From positions 1-64,000 of the forward strand of contig CAMAWD010000011.1 in the NCBI GenBank assembly GCA_945861785.1: a stretch of DNA of 64,000 nt, given 5' to 3'. This stretch comes from Rhodoferax sp. OV413 (lineage in GTDB: Bacteria > Pseudomonadota > Gammaproteobacteria > Burkholderiales > Burkholderiaceae_C). Shown here one piece after another: positions 1-7,178 of this stretch; the stretch's first letter is position 1; every line of letters begins with the position of its first letter. The notes under the pieces are model-generated. The model searched no databases and was not told where the DNA came from. It saw only the letters and a program-made list of their open reading frames with translations. A program made the position numbers and the translations under genes.

Positions 1-897
1 GACTACGGCCTGGTGGTCAGCATCGTCTACCAGAACCGACCCGAACGCCCAGACCAACTCGGCAAGCGGCTCGACGGCGAGATCGCGCAACGCCGTGAAC
101 TGCTGACCGCCGGGGAACGCAAGGTGCTGGAGAACCACCTGCAGGCAGAAATTGCGTCCGCAGTGCAGAAGCTCTTGCGCGACGCGGAGCGCCAGGTCGA
201 CACCATCAACGCGGAGCTGGCAAAACGGCCCACCTCCACCGGCGTCAGATTCCGGTTGCAGTGGCAAGTGCTGCCGGAGGGGGCCGAAGGTGCGCCGATC
301 GGGTTGGAGGCTGCGCGCAAGCGGCTGCTGAACACCAGCACCGACCTGTGGAGCGCCGAAGACCGGCGGGTCGTCGGCGAGATGCTGCAGCAGCGCATTG
401 CGGCCGAACGCACCCTGGCCGATTCGGACCAGGGAGGCAGCCTGCTGGAACAGCTGGCCCGCGCACTGGACTACCGCCACTGGCACCGTTTTCGGGTCCA
501 GCGCTGGCAGGACGGCCAATGGCGCCCGCTGTCCGGCCCGGCCTCCAGCGGCGAACGTGCGCTGGGCCTGACGGTGCCGCTGTTCGCTGCGGTGTCGAGT
601 TACTACTCGCAGGCCGGGTCTGTCCATGCGCCGCGCCTGGTGTTGCTGGACGAAGCCTTTGCCGGCATCGACGACGCGGCGCGCGCCCACTGCATGGGAC
701 TGATCCGCGAATTCGACCTCGACTTCGTGATCACCAGCGAACGCGAGTGGGCCTGTTATGCCGAACTGCCAGGCGTGGCGATTGCGCAGCTGCAGCGGCG
801 CGAAGGCATCGACGCCGTGCACGTCTCGCGCTGGACCTGGGACGGGCGGGCCCGGCGCCGCGACGAGGATCCGGACCGGCGGTTTCCTGCGCCATGA
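1..897 (+). CDS. jetC: Wadjet JetC, SMC-like ATPase, C-terminal part (cut by window edge)
   Basis: Only the last 298 residues are visible; the start and the N-terminal Walker A lie before the window. The visible part has a charged Glu/Arg/Leu-rich stretch typical of a returning coiled-coil arm. It then shows an ABC signature (SSGERALG, about residue 182 of the visible part) and a Walker B with D-loop (LVLLDEAFAGID, about residue 213). This arrangement matches the large SbcC/SMC-like subunit of the TIGR02680 family. That subunit is the motor of the Wadjet system, which detects and cleaves circular plasmid DNA. The stop codon overlaps the next gene's ATG (ATGA), and that gene is JetD, so the pairing supports the call. 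The remaining partners (TIGR02677 and TIGR02678 families) would be expected upstream, outside the window. Confidence 0.85.
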   Translation, partial: DYGLVVSIVYQNRPERPDQLGKRLDGEIAQRRELLTAGERKVLENHLQAEIASAVQKLLRDAERQVDTINAELAKRPTSTGVRFRLQWQVLPEGAEGAPIGLEAARKRLLNTSTDLWSAEDRRVVGEMLQQRIAAERTLADSDQGGSLLEQLARALDYRHWHRFRVQRWQDGQWRPLSGPASSGERALGLTVPLFAAVSSYYSQAGSVHAPRLVLLDEAFAGIDDAARAHCMGLIREFDLDFVITSEREWACYAELPGVAIAQLQRREGIDAVHVSRWTWDGRARRRDEDPDRRFPAP

Positions 898-2231
898 CGG
901 TCCAACAGCCACCCGCCGAGCTGGATGCCCGGGTGCAACGCCTGCTGGGTGGCGTCGAACTCGCGCCGCTGCGCCTGCGCTTGCGACGTGCAATCGAGCG
1001 CCGCATCGACGGCGCCAAGGGGCCGTCGATGCTGCTCACACAACTCAGCGCCACCGAACACGAAGCGCTTGCGCTTCTCACCGGCCGACCGACTGGCACG
1101 GCACGCTCGGCCCGAATCGACGTCGCGCGGCTGGACGCTGCGCTGCGTGACGCCGGCGTCGCGGGCTCGCTGCGGGAGGTGCTGGAGCAGATCGACGGCC
1201 CGATCGCCAGTCGCACCGCCGACGCCGCTGCCAAACAGGCGGCTTGGTCCGCGCTGTCCGCCGGGGCCGGCCACGATGCCAGGCTGCACGGCTGGCTGCA
1301 AACCCCCGGCGCCACCGCCCTGCTCAAACGCCTGACGCGCCAGGATGTCCTGGCTGCCGATCGATTGCTGGCGGGAGCTGATACGGTCTTGCGCCGGCTG
1401 CCCGGCGCCGGCATGACGCGGTCCCAGTTGGCGGCCGAGGCACTGGGCAATGCCCACGCGCTGGACGCCGGCCAGCCGACCGCCAGTGTCGTGCTGGCCG
1501 CCTGGCGGTATTGCGAGGTGCTCGCTACGCCAGAAACGGGAGTTGCCAACGCACCAACCGGAGCCGATGGCAGCGAAGCCGGGCCACCCGACGACGCAGA
1601 CCCGCAACGCGCGCCCGAGACGCGCGACCGTGAGGTGTGGGCGCGAGCCGGCGTGCTGGTGAACGAACTGGCACGCCCGGCGCTGGTGCTGAATTTGCCG
1701 GCCCTTGGGCGCTCCGGCGCGTTGTGGACAGCGGGCGAGCCGGCCTACCTGTCGCTGCGCCTGTTGCTGCGTGCGCAACCGCAATGGTCGGTGCAGGACG
1801 TACAGATCTTTGTCTGCGAAAACCCCAATCTGCTGGCAATTGCCGCCGACCGGCTGGGTGCACACTGCGCGCCCATGGTCTGCACCGAGGGCATGCCGGC
1901 GGCGGCGCAACGCACGCTGCTGACCCAGTTGGCACAGGCCGGTGCCCGCCTGCACTACCACGGCGACTTCGACTGGCCCGGAATACACATCGCCAACCAC
2001 GTGCTGCGCACCTGGCAGGCGCGGCCCTGGTGCCTTGCCGCTGCCGACTATGAGGCCGCCACAAACAACGCACCGCACGCACGACGCGACCTCGCCGACA
2101 GCGGGCCGGAGGCGTCATGGGACAAGCTGCTTGCGCCGGCAATGCGACACCATGGGCTGGCCATTGCGGAAGAAGCGGTGGCAGATGCCTTGCTGGAGGA
2201 CCTGGAGCGAATTCGCACCATCACGCGGTAA
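894..2231 (+). CDS. jetD: Wadjet JetD, Toprim-like nuclease subunit (TIGR02679)
   Basis: A 445-residue protein starting at an ATG that overlaps the JetC stop by 4 bases, so the two are translationally coupled. It matches the TIGR02679 family (DUF2399 in the C-terminal half), the subunit that cuts DNA in Wadjet complexes. The topoisomerase VI-like Toprim fold is visible: an acidic residue in CENPN (Glu about 309) and a later DFDWPG motif (Asp 358 and Asp 360), the usual metal-binding E...DxD set. The N-terminal half is Ala/Arg/Leu-rich and helical, consistent with a DNA-binding arm. No lesion is seen, so the gene should be functional if the upstream genes are intact. The IS66 element and other decayed genes just downstream mark this as the edge of a defence island. 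Confidence 0.85.
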   Translation: MTVQQPPAELDARVQRLLGGVELAPLRLRLRRAIERRIDGAKGPSMLLTQLSATEHEALALLTGRPTGTARSARIDVARLDAALRDAGVAGSLREVLEQIDGPIASRTADAAAKQAAWSALSAGAGHDARLHGWLQTPGATALLKRLTRQDVLAADRLLAGADTVLRRLPGAGMTRSQLAAEALGNAHALDAGQPTASVVLAAWRYCEVLATPETGVANAPTGADGSEAGPPDDADPQRAPETRDREVWARAGVLVNELARPALVLNLPALGRSGALWTAGEPAYLSLRLLLRAQPQWSVQDVQIFVCENPNLLAIAADRLGAHCAPMVCTEGMPAAAQRTLLTQLAQAGARLHYHGDFDWPGIHIANHVLRTWQARPWCLAAADYEAATNNAPHARRDLADSGPEASWDKLLAPAMRHHGLAIAEEAVADALLEDLERIRTITR

Positions 2232-2399
2232 GGGTCCACCTGCGCACAAGGCACCTGGCAATCCTCGCAACGGCAAGCCCGCGCGACCGGCTGGCTCCAG
2301 TCGCCCGGCGCCGGGGGGCAAACTCGCTGCGCGCCAGCAGGAAGGCGCGCTTGCGCGTCGCGTCCTCGGCCGAGAACGCGACGCGTGCGCCCATCTCCT
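2232..2399. other. Short gap after jetD without a supported gene
   Basis: This 168-bp region lies between the convergent jetD and HTH genes. A 57-codon minus-strand frame (2221-2394, MGARVAFSAEDATRKRAFLL...) begins just after the HTH stop. Its Shine-Dalgarno-like AGGAG abuts the ATG with no spacing and no family is recognised, so it is not called. Confidence 0.4.
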
Positions 2400-2828
2400 C
2401 TACAGAGGTTCGAACGTGATCACCTCGCGCACACGCAGCTTTAGCGCATCGGCCACCGCCTGCAGGCGCTCAACCGATACACCCTTGTACTGCGTGGCCT
2501 CGTAACGCTGGACTTGCTGCTCGGCCACCGCAAGCTTGTCGGCCAACTCTTTTTGCGTCCAGTTGCGCATGATTCGGGCCTTGATCAGTGCGGGCGCCAG
2601 ATCGGCAATGGACTCTGCGGTGATTGCCGTCAGTTGACCGTCGCGCAGTCGCTCAAAGTCGGCCACCTCCGCCAGGAGATCGTCGAGCTGACTCTGGGCC
2701 GCCTGACGCAGCGCCTTCTGCGCACGCGGGTGGAGCGCGCGAGTGTTACTGTCTGGCGCGTCGATGGCTGCGCGGAACTTGGCGACCTGAGCCTTGCTGA
2801 TTTGGTACTGGCGTTCGTTGGTGATCAT
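2400..2828 (-). CDS. XRE-family helix-turn-helix antitoxin-like regulator
   Basis: A 142-residue protein. The C-terminal third carries a classic XRE helix-turn-helix (from about ARIMRNWTQKELADKLAVAE to VERLQAVADAL). The N-terminal part is helical and charged, likely for dimerisation or toxin binding. The true start is the ATG at 2826-2828 (MITNERQY); the frame stays open upstream but overlaps the previous gene. That ATG overlaps the stop of the upstream DUF6932-like gene by 4 bases, so the two form a bicistronic unit of the toxin-then-antitoxin (HigBA-like) order. The likely role is to bind the palindrome at 3107-3128 and repress the pair. The partner seems truncated (see its entry), so the regulator may now be an orphan. 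Confidence 0.75.
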   Translation of the reverse strand: MITNERQYQISKAQVAKFRAAIDAPDSNTRALHPRAQKALRQAAQSQLDDLLAEVADFERLRDGQLTAITAESIADLAPALIKARIMRNWTQKELADKLAVAEQQVQRYEATQYKGVSVERLQAVADALKLRVREVITFEPL

Positions 2829-3106
2829 TGGAAATCCTCCAGGTCGATGACGATGATTCCTTTGGGGTTGCCGTCGCGGTCGCGCTGGAAGAAGTCGCCA
2901 GGATGCTCCTTGGTGGTGATGAAGCTGCCGTCGATGCAGGCGCGCTTGCAGCCGGCGGCGCGTAGATCCCGCAACGCACGTTCCTGCCCCTCCAGCAACT
3001 GCCTGCGCCACGGCGTTGTGCCGAACCGCTCGACGACATCGACCCACGCGGCCAGATGCTCGCCGGGCGGCAGGTTTCCGGTCGAAGGGTCAAGGGCAGG
3101 AATCAC
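2825..3106 (-). CDS. DUF6932-like protein, probably internally deleted
   Basis: A 93-residue protein starting at GTG (3104-3106). The N-terminal half reads like the family start (NLPPGEHLAAW, then CIDGSFITTKEHPGDF), and the last 20 residues like the family end (FFQRDRDGNPKGIIVIDL). From memory, members of this nucleotidyltransferase-like family are clearly longer and have an acidic DxD-type segment right after the GSF/PGD motif. Here PGDF runs directly into the C-terminal FFQRD, so roughly 60-70 central residues seem missing in frame. It is coupled to the downstream HTH gene (ATGA overlap). It was probably the toxin or enzyme half of the pair and is now inactive. The deletion is inferred from recalled family length and was not verified by alignment. 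Confidence 0.55.
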   Translation of the reverse strand: MIPALDPSTGNLPPGEHLAAWVDVVERFGTTPWRRQLLEGQERALRDLRAAGCKRACIDGSFITTKEHPGDFFQRDRDGNPKGIIVIDLEDFQ

Positions 3107-3141
3107 GACACAACTCTATCGTTGTGTCTATCTCAAGTCAA
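3107..3141 (-). promoter_or_regulatory. Promoter and palindromic operator of the toxin/antitoxin-like pair
   Basis: On the minus strand, TTGACT (3136-3141), a 17-nt spacer and TAGAGT (3113-3118) make a good sigma70 promoter. A perfect inverted repeat, GACACAAC-N6-GTTGTGTC (3107-3128), covers the -10. Only six bases separate the -10 from the GTG start codon, so transcription would begin at or next to the start codon and the message would be essentially leaderless. An HTH dimer bound here would block the promoter, the usual autorepression scheme. Confidence 0.7.
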
Positions 3142-3198
3142 GCGGCAATTCGCAGCATGGCCACCAACCTGCCCCGCCTGGTCGGACACCAACGCACG

Positions 3199-4242
3199 TC
3201 ACGCAATTGACAGTGTTTTCGCGAGCCGCACCTTGAAAGAGAAACTCCGCTGGCTCGTCTGCCGGGTTGCCGGCGTGAACCTGCCGTTCACCCGCGGCCG
3301 GGCAGCACCCGGAACCGAGCCCTCGGCAACGGTCAAAGGACCGATGGAGTTGCGGCAAAGCTGACTGCGGCACCCCCGCTGCCATCCGCTGCATTGACCT
3401 GTGGCGAAGTTTTTCCGTAACGGGTACAGCCAGATATCCTTGACCGGTATGAGTTGTTCGTGGCTGGTGGACTTCTTTCCGCGCCCGGTGGTGCGACCGA
3501 CGTTGATCCAGTTGGCAGCCTTGTAGCAGGTTCCCCGGTGGCGCTCGAATTCGACAAATGTCTCAAGCAACACGGGCCGAAATCCGTAGCGTGCGAGCCA
3601 ATCCTCAGGTAACTGGCGCGCCGCCTTGGCCAGTATTTTTGATGCCAGGCCCTTGGACTGAATCCACGGCAGGATCAGGAATCTGGCGTTGTTGACGACG
3701 AGTTGCAGGTTCTGTTGGCGCTGGGCCTCGCTCCAGCCGACAAAGTGCTCGCGCGCCTTGAGTTTCCAGGCGCTGGCGCCAAAGCTGAGCAAGGCCACCA
3801 GGCGCTCGCCGGCGAAGACGTTGTAGCGCATTTGGCTGCCCGACATCGGGGTGTAGCCCAGATAGTGGTAGCGCGCGATGTACTCGTTCCACAGGCGCGA
3901 GGGCGCAGTGCCGCCCACCGGGCGCAGCGTCAAGGGGCCAAGCTCGTGTACGGGCTGCTGTATCGATGCCTGGGGATCGGTCAGTGGGGTGGGCGGGAAA
4001 TGGGGCTTGCTTCTTGGTTTGAGCAGTTGCGAGGGCGGCAAGGTGATCAGCCCGTCGGCCTGCATGCGCAGCAGCGCCACGCGGCACGTCATCTCTTTGC
4101 TCTCTCCGTTGGGCTTGAACCAGGCGAACAACTCGCACAGTTTGCGCGATAGCGCCGCGCGTTTGAGCCTGGGGTTTTGCTCCATCAAGTCTTTGATGGT
4201 CTGGATATCCTGGGCGCTGAACGCGCGAGCGCAGTAGATCAT
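3199..4242 (-). CDS. DruA-like DUF4338 protein, passenger of an IS66-type element
   Basis: A 347-residue protein starting at the ATG at 4240-4242 (MIYCARAF). It matches the DUF4338 family, whose best-known member is DruA of the Druantia anti-phage system. Family features include LWNEYIARYHYLGYTPMSG, the hydrophobic core around LVALLSFGASAWKLKAREHF, NNARFLILPWIQSKGLASKIL and the late KDIWLYPL. Proteins of this family normally end shortly after KDIWLYPL. The 60 or so residues after it here are not recognisable, so the original stop has probably been lost. Its ATG overlaps the stop of the IS66 transposase frame (ATGA, when the transposase frameshift is corrected), so it was translated as part of the element. 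Solitary DUF4338 genes of this kind are known near transposases; a defence role for this copy is unproven. Confidence 0.7.
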   Translation of the reverse strand: MIYCARAFSAQDIQTIKDLMEQNPRLKRAALSRKLCELFAWFKPNGESKEMTCRVALLRMQADGLITLPPSQLLKPRSKPHFPPTPLTDPQASIQQPVHELGPLTLRPVGGTAPSRLWNEYIARYHYLGYTPMSGSQMRYNVFAGERLVALLSFGASAWKLKAREHFVGWSEAQRQQNLQLVVNNARFLILPWIQSKGLASKILAKAARQLPEDWLARYGFRPVLLETFVEFERHRGTCYKAANWINVGRTTGRGKKSTSHEQLIPVKDIWLYPLRKNFATGQCSGWQRGCRSQLCRNSIGPLTVAEGSVPGAARPRVNGRFTPATRQTSQRSFSFKVRLAKTLSIA

Positions 4243-5596
4243 GAACTGTCGATACCTTCTACGTGGTGGATAGGTGCATTCAGGGGGCAAGCCCGCATGG
4301 CCTTAAGCCTGGCTTCGTCCATGGCCCAGGGCAGAAATGGGTTGAGGTCCGCTGGCGCGTCGTTGCCATTGTCCACACACGCGCCTGCAAGTAGGCCCCC
4401 AGCCAGGTGCGCGCATTGATCTTCCACAGCCTGAGTGTCATCATCAAGCTGTACATCGTGGCGGCCAGCTGGCCAGACCATTGGCTGGCGGAACCGTAGA
4501 AGTTCTTGCGCCCCACCACCGGCCCACGCATGTCGGACTCGGCCGCGTTGTTGTCCATGGGGACCCAGGGGTGGTCCACGAACACCGTCAACCCGTCCCA
4601 GTGCGCCGCCATGCTGTGGAGCACCTTTGCCGCTGGGGCCGCCAGTAATAATGGATCGGCCAATACCAGGGTGCGCCGCTGTGCCATGTCCTGCACGGCC
4701 TGCTCCAGCTGCGTGTGGTGGGTGGCTCGCTGCGGGCTACCTTCTGGGGCTTGCAGACGCAGCCCATTGAGGTGATACAGAGCGCCAATGGCGTCCACGC
4801 CGGCAAACGCCCATGCAGACAAATCCGGGTAGGAGTTGGCCAGCTCCAGCAGGTCTCTGCGCACATGGGCCCAGCAAAATGCCAGCACCACCCCGGGGTG
4901 CAGCCGGGCAAACTTCTTATATGCCGAATAGCGGTCGCAGCTGATGATGCCGTGCTCCACGCCGGCCAACTCGGCGTCGATCACTGCGGCCGAGCGCGAT
5001 GCGTTGAGCACATAGTGCACCACCGCATTGGAGTGAAACACCCACAGATACCAACGGTGGCGGATCACGCGCCGATAGGCCTTGACCTCAAGCTCCACTA
5101 CCTCCGAGTCTTCGGTGCCGGGGAACTCGCTCAGGCCCAACCCGCATTTCGGACATGCCGCGCCGACCAACTCGACGGTCTCCACGCGCGCGGGCAAGTG
5201 CGCATGCATCTTGCGTCCATGCCCGGGCTTGCCGCGCTGGTGTCCCCGCGGCCGGACTGACACTGACGGCTGCGATTCGTTGGCACCCTTGCTGCGTTCA
5301 CTCTTGCGCCCGAACACGCGCTGCTGCAAGTCCCGAATCGTCGCCTGCGCCGCCTCCAATTCGCTGCGCAGGGCCGCCTCGCGTAGCGCGGCTTGATCCA
5401 GCGCCCGACGCTGTTCGAGTTCCGTCCATTGCTGGCGCAACGTCGCTCGGCGGTGGCAGGACTTCCAGTAGGCGGCCTGCATCACCAACTCGATGTGCGC
5501 CTGCTTGGTGAGCGTCACGTACACGGTGGCAAACGGCACCGGCTTGGCGACGATTGTGTCTACGTAAGCTTCAAAATCACACGGCATCGCACTCAT
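4239..5596 (-). pseudogene. IS66-family transposase (TnpC), internally deleted and frameshifted
   Basis: The N-terminus has the IS66 leucine-zipper-like helix, the VFGRKSER motif, the RGHQRGKPGHG basic stretch and one CPKCG half of the zinc finger. At about residue 180 (near 5058) the sequence jumps from AYRRVIR to HRWYLWVF. The segment of about 130 residues that normally lies there, including the first catalytic Asp (the GDET motif), is absent. The later SCDRYSAYKK and DNNAAESDMR catalytic regions remain. Near 4377-4386 the frame shifts (AYLQA runs into the wrong frame); the correct continuation (CVDNGNDAPADLNPFLPWAM) is in another frame and ends at 4239. Both lesions make it non-functional. 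The tnpA and tnpB genes found in many IS66 elements are absent. Confidence 0.85.
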
Positions 5597-5676
5597 GGGG
5601 TGAGCCGTAACGGGAAACGCCTGTTGTGTGCAGTAATTTCTGCGCTACGGCAGAAATGGGTTCACCGAATGCTTAC
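5597..5676 (-). repeat. IS66 element terminus with subterminal hairpin
   Basis: Read on the minus strand, the element begins GTAAGCATTCGGTGAACCC at 5676. GTAAGC is the typical IS66-family end. Inside it lies a perfect 8-bp inverted repeat, ATTTCTGC-N6-GCAGAAAT (5636-5657). No matching GTAAGC end was found on the other side of the DUF4338 gene, so the distal end is lost or diverged. Sequence beyond 5676 belongs to the interrupted host gene. Confidence 0.6.
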
Positions 5677-5909
5677 AAAAGTTCGGCCTAGAACTCCCAA
5701 CTGCGACAACTCGGGCTCCCGCAGCTCGGCTTGCCCCCCACAAATGGGAGTCGCGCGGAGTCGAGCGCGCGCAGGCGACCCAGCCCGGCGGGACTGATCA
5801 GGTCGTTGTTGATGTCGGTCACCACGCCGGCCAGCGCGCGGATGCGGCCTCAGGCGTCGAGCAGGCCCGGCTGTTCGTGGCCCGGCGGACCGTAGCGAAG
5901 AAGTTTCAT
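5677..5909 (-). pseudogene. Fumarylacetoacetate hydrolase-family gene, 5' stub cut by IS66
   Basis: From the ATG at 5907-5909 the frame reads MKLLRYGPPGHEQPGLLDA, an in-frame TGA at codon 20 (5850-5852), then GRIRALAGVVTDINNDLISP and AGLGRLRALDSARLP. This is the usual N-terminus of FAH-superfamily hydrolases, with the stop in place of the Asp or other residue expected before GR. The frame is broken off at 5676, where the IS66 terminus begins. The metal-binding catalytic part of the gene is absent here. It lies directly downstream of the CoA-transferase gene at 5958, so it was probably the last gene of that minus-strand operon. Confidence 0.65.
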
Positions 5910-5957
5910 GGCGTCCGTGTCGAGAGGAAGGAATGAAAGGGAAGCACCGCGCCGGCC

Positions 5958-7178
5958 TCAGATGATGGCTTGCGCGCGCAGGCGCGCCAGCGCCTCGCCG
6001 TCCAGGCCCAGGGCGCCGAATACCTGCGCGTTGTGCTGGCCCAGAAGCGGCGACGGTATGCGGTAACGCGCTGGCGTCGCGCTCATGTTCCACAGCCGGA
6101 ACGGCACGCGTAGCTTCCCCAGCACCGGATGGTCGACCCTGGTGAAGAAGTCGCGCGCCGCCAGCTGCGGGCAGCGCGCCAAGTCCTCGGGCGTCTGCAC
6201 GATGCCCAGCAGCATCTTGTGTTCCTCCGAGGCGCTGCGGAACATCTCGGCCATGGTCCGCTCGCGCGTGGCCTCCACCAGAACGCGCTCAAACGCCTCG
6301 GCGTTCTCGATGCGCTGCGCCGGCTCGGCAAAGCGCGGCTCCAGCAGTTCGGGCCGCCCGAAGAAGGCCGCGACCGTCTCCCAGGCGCGCGGCCCGCCGC
6401 GCCAACTCGCCTGTGCCACGAAGTAGCCATCTTTGCACGGCAGCACGGTTCCCAGGCCACCGCCGCCCGGCGGGCGCCGTCCGCCCACCGCGCCGGCCCA
6501 AGCGTAGGCGCTCTGCGAGCCGACCATGGTCGCGGTGACCACCTCCTGCACCGACACGTCCACATGCTCGCCCTGGCCCTGCAGTTCGCTCTGCAGCAGC
6601 GCGAACTGGGTCGCCGCGGCGGCGGCCAGGCCGGCCTGGTACTGCGCCTGGAAGCCGCCGTGCTTGAGCGGCTCGCGGTCGCTTGTGCCGCTGATGCCCA
6701 TGACCCCCGCCGCCGCATAGGCGACGATTTCTTCTCCCTCGAAGCCGCTGCACGGGCCGCTCTGCCCGAATGGCGTGATCGAGGTCAGCACCAGGCCCGG
6801 GCGCAGGGCGGAAAGTTGCGCGTAGCCCAGTCCCAGGGAATTGAGATGGCCCGGCGCGAAGCTCTCGATCACGATGTCGGCCTCACACACCAGCCGGCGC
6901 AACAGGTCGGCGCCCTCGGTCGTATCGATGGCCAGCGTGACGCCGCGCTTGTTCAGGTTCAGCAGCAGGAAGAACAGGCTGCGTTCCGGCCCGGGCTGGT
7001 CGGCATGGAAGGGCGGCATGCGGCGTCCGGCCTCGCCGCCGGGCGGCTCGACCTTCATCACGTCGGCCCCATGGTCGGCCAGCAGGCGCGCGCACAGCGG
7101 CCCGGCGATGCCCTGGCTCAGGTCCAGCACCTTCACGCCTTCGAGCGCGTCTTCGCCGGTGGCATCGGGCGCTGTCAT
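5958..7178 (-). CDS. CaiB/BaiF (class III) CoA-transferase
   Basis: A 406-residue protein of the CaiB/BaiF family. These enzymes move CoA between a donor thioester such as succinyl-CoA and a carboxylic acid, through an enzyme-bound Asp anhydride. The N-terminal Rossmann-like block is clear (KVLDLSQGIAGPLCARLLAD, GADVMKVEPPGGE), followed by LNKRGVTLAIDTTEGADLLRRL and the central substrate/dimer region GEHVDVSVQEVVTATM with an Asp at the expected catalytic position. Length is normal for the family. The start overlaps the stop of the upstream CoA-transferase by 4 bases (ATGA), giving two adjacent CoA-transferases that could activate two acids or act as a heteromer. The gene belongs to the minus-strand catabolic operon 5958-14995. 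Confidence 0.88.
   Translation of the reverse strand: MTAPDATGEDALEGVKVLDLSQGIAGPLCARLLADHGADVMKVEPPGGEAGRRMPPFHADQPGPERSLFFLLLNLNKRGVTLAIDTTEGADLLRRLVCEADIVIESFAPGHLNSLGLGYAQLSALRPGLVLTSITPFGQSGPCSGFEGEEIVAYAAAGVMGISGTSDREPLKHGGFQAQYQAGLAAAAATQFALLQSELQGQGEHVDVSVQEVVTATMVGSQSAYAWAGAVGGRRPPGGGGLGTVLPCKDGYFVAQASWRGGPRAWETVAAFFGRPELLEPRFAEPAQRIENAEAFERVLVEATRERTMAEMFRSASEEHKMLLGIVQTPEDLARCPQLAARDFFTRVDHPVLGKLRVPFRLWNMSATPARYRIPSPLLGQHNAQVFGALGLDGEALARLRAQAII

Noticed and set aside
261-893. Open frame running into jetD from within jetC
   Set aside because: It is an antisense-free shadow of jetC; the real JetD start is the ATG at 894 with the ATGA overlap.
2221-2394. 57-codon minus-strand frame after the HTH gene
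   Set aside because: Its AGGAG touches the ATG with no spacing, no family is recognisable, and it overlaps the end of jetD.
3415-5614. CCGTAACGGG at 3415-3424 and 5605-5614 as possible IS ends
   Set aside because: Near-palindromic 10-mer; one copy is inside the DUF4338 coding region and neither begins with the GTAAGC end seen at 5676.
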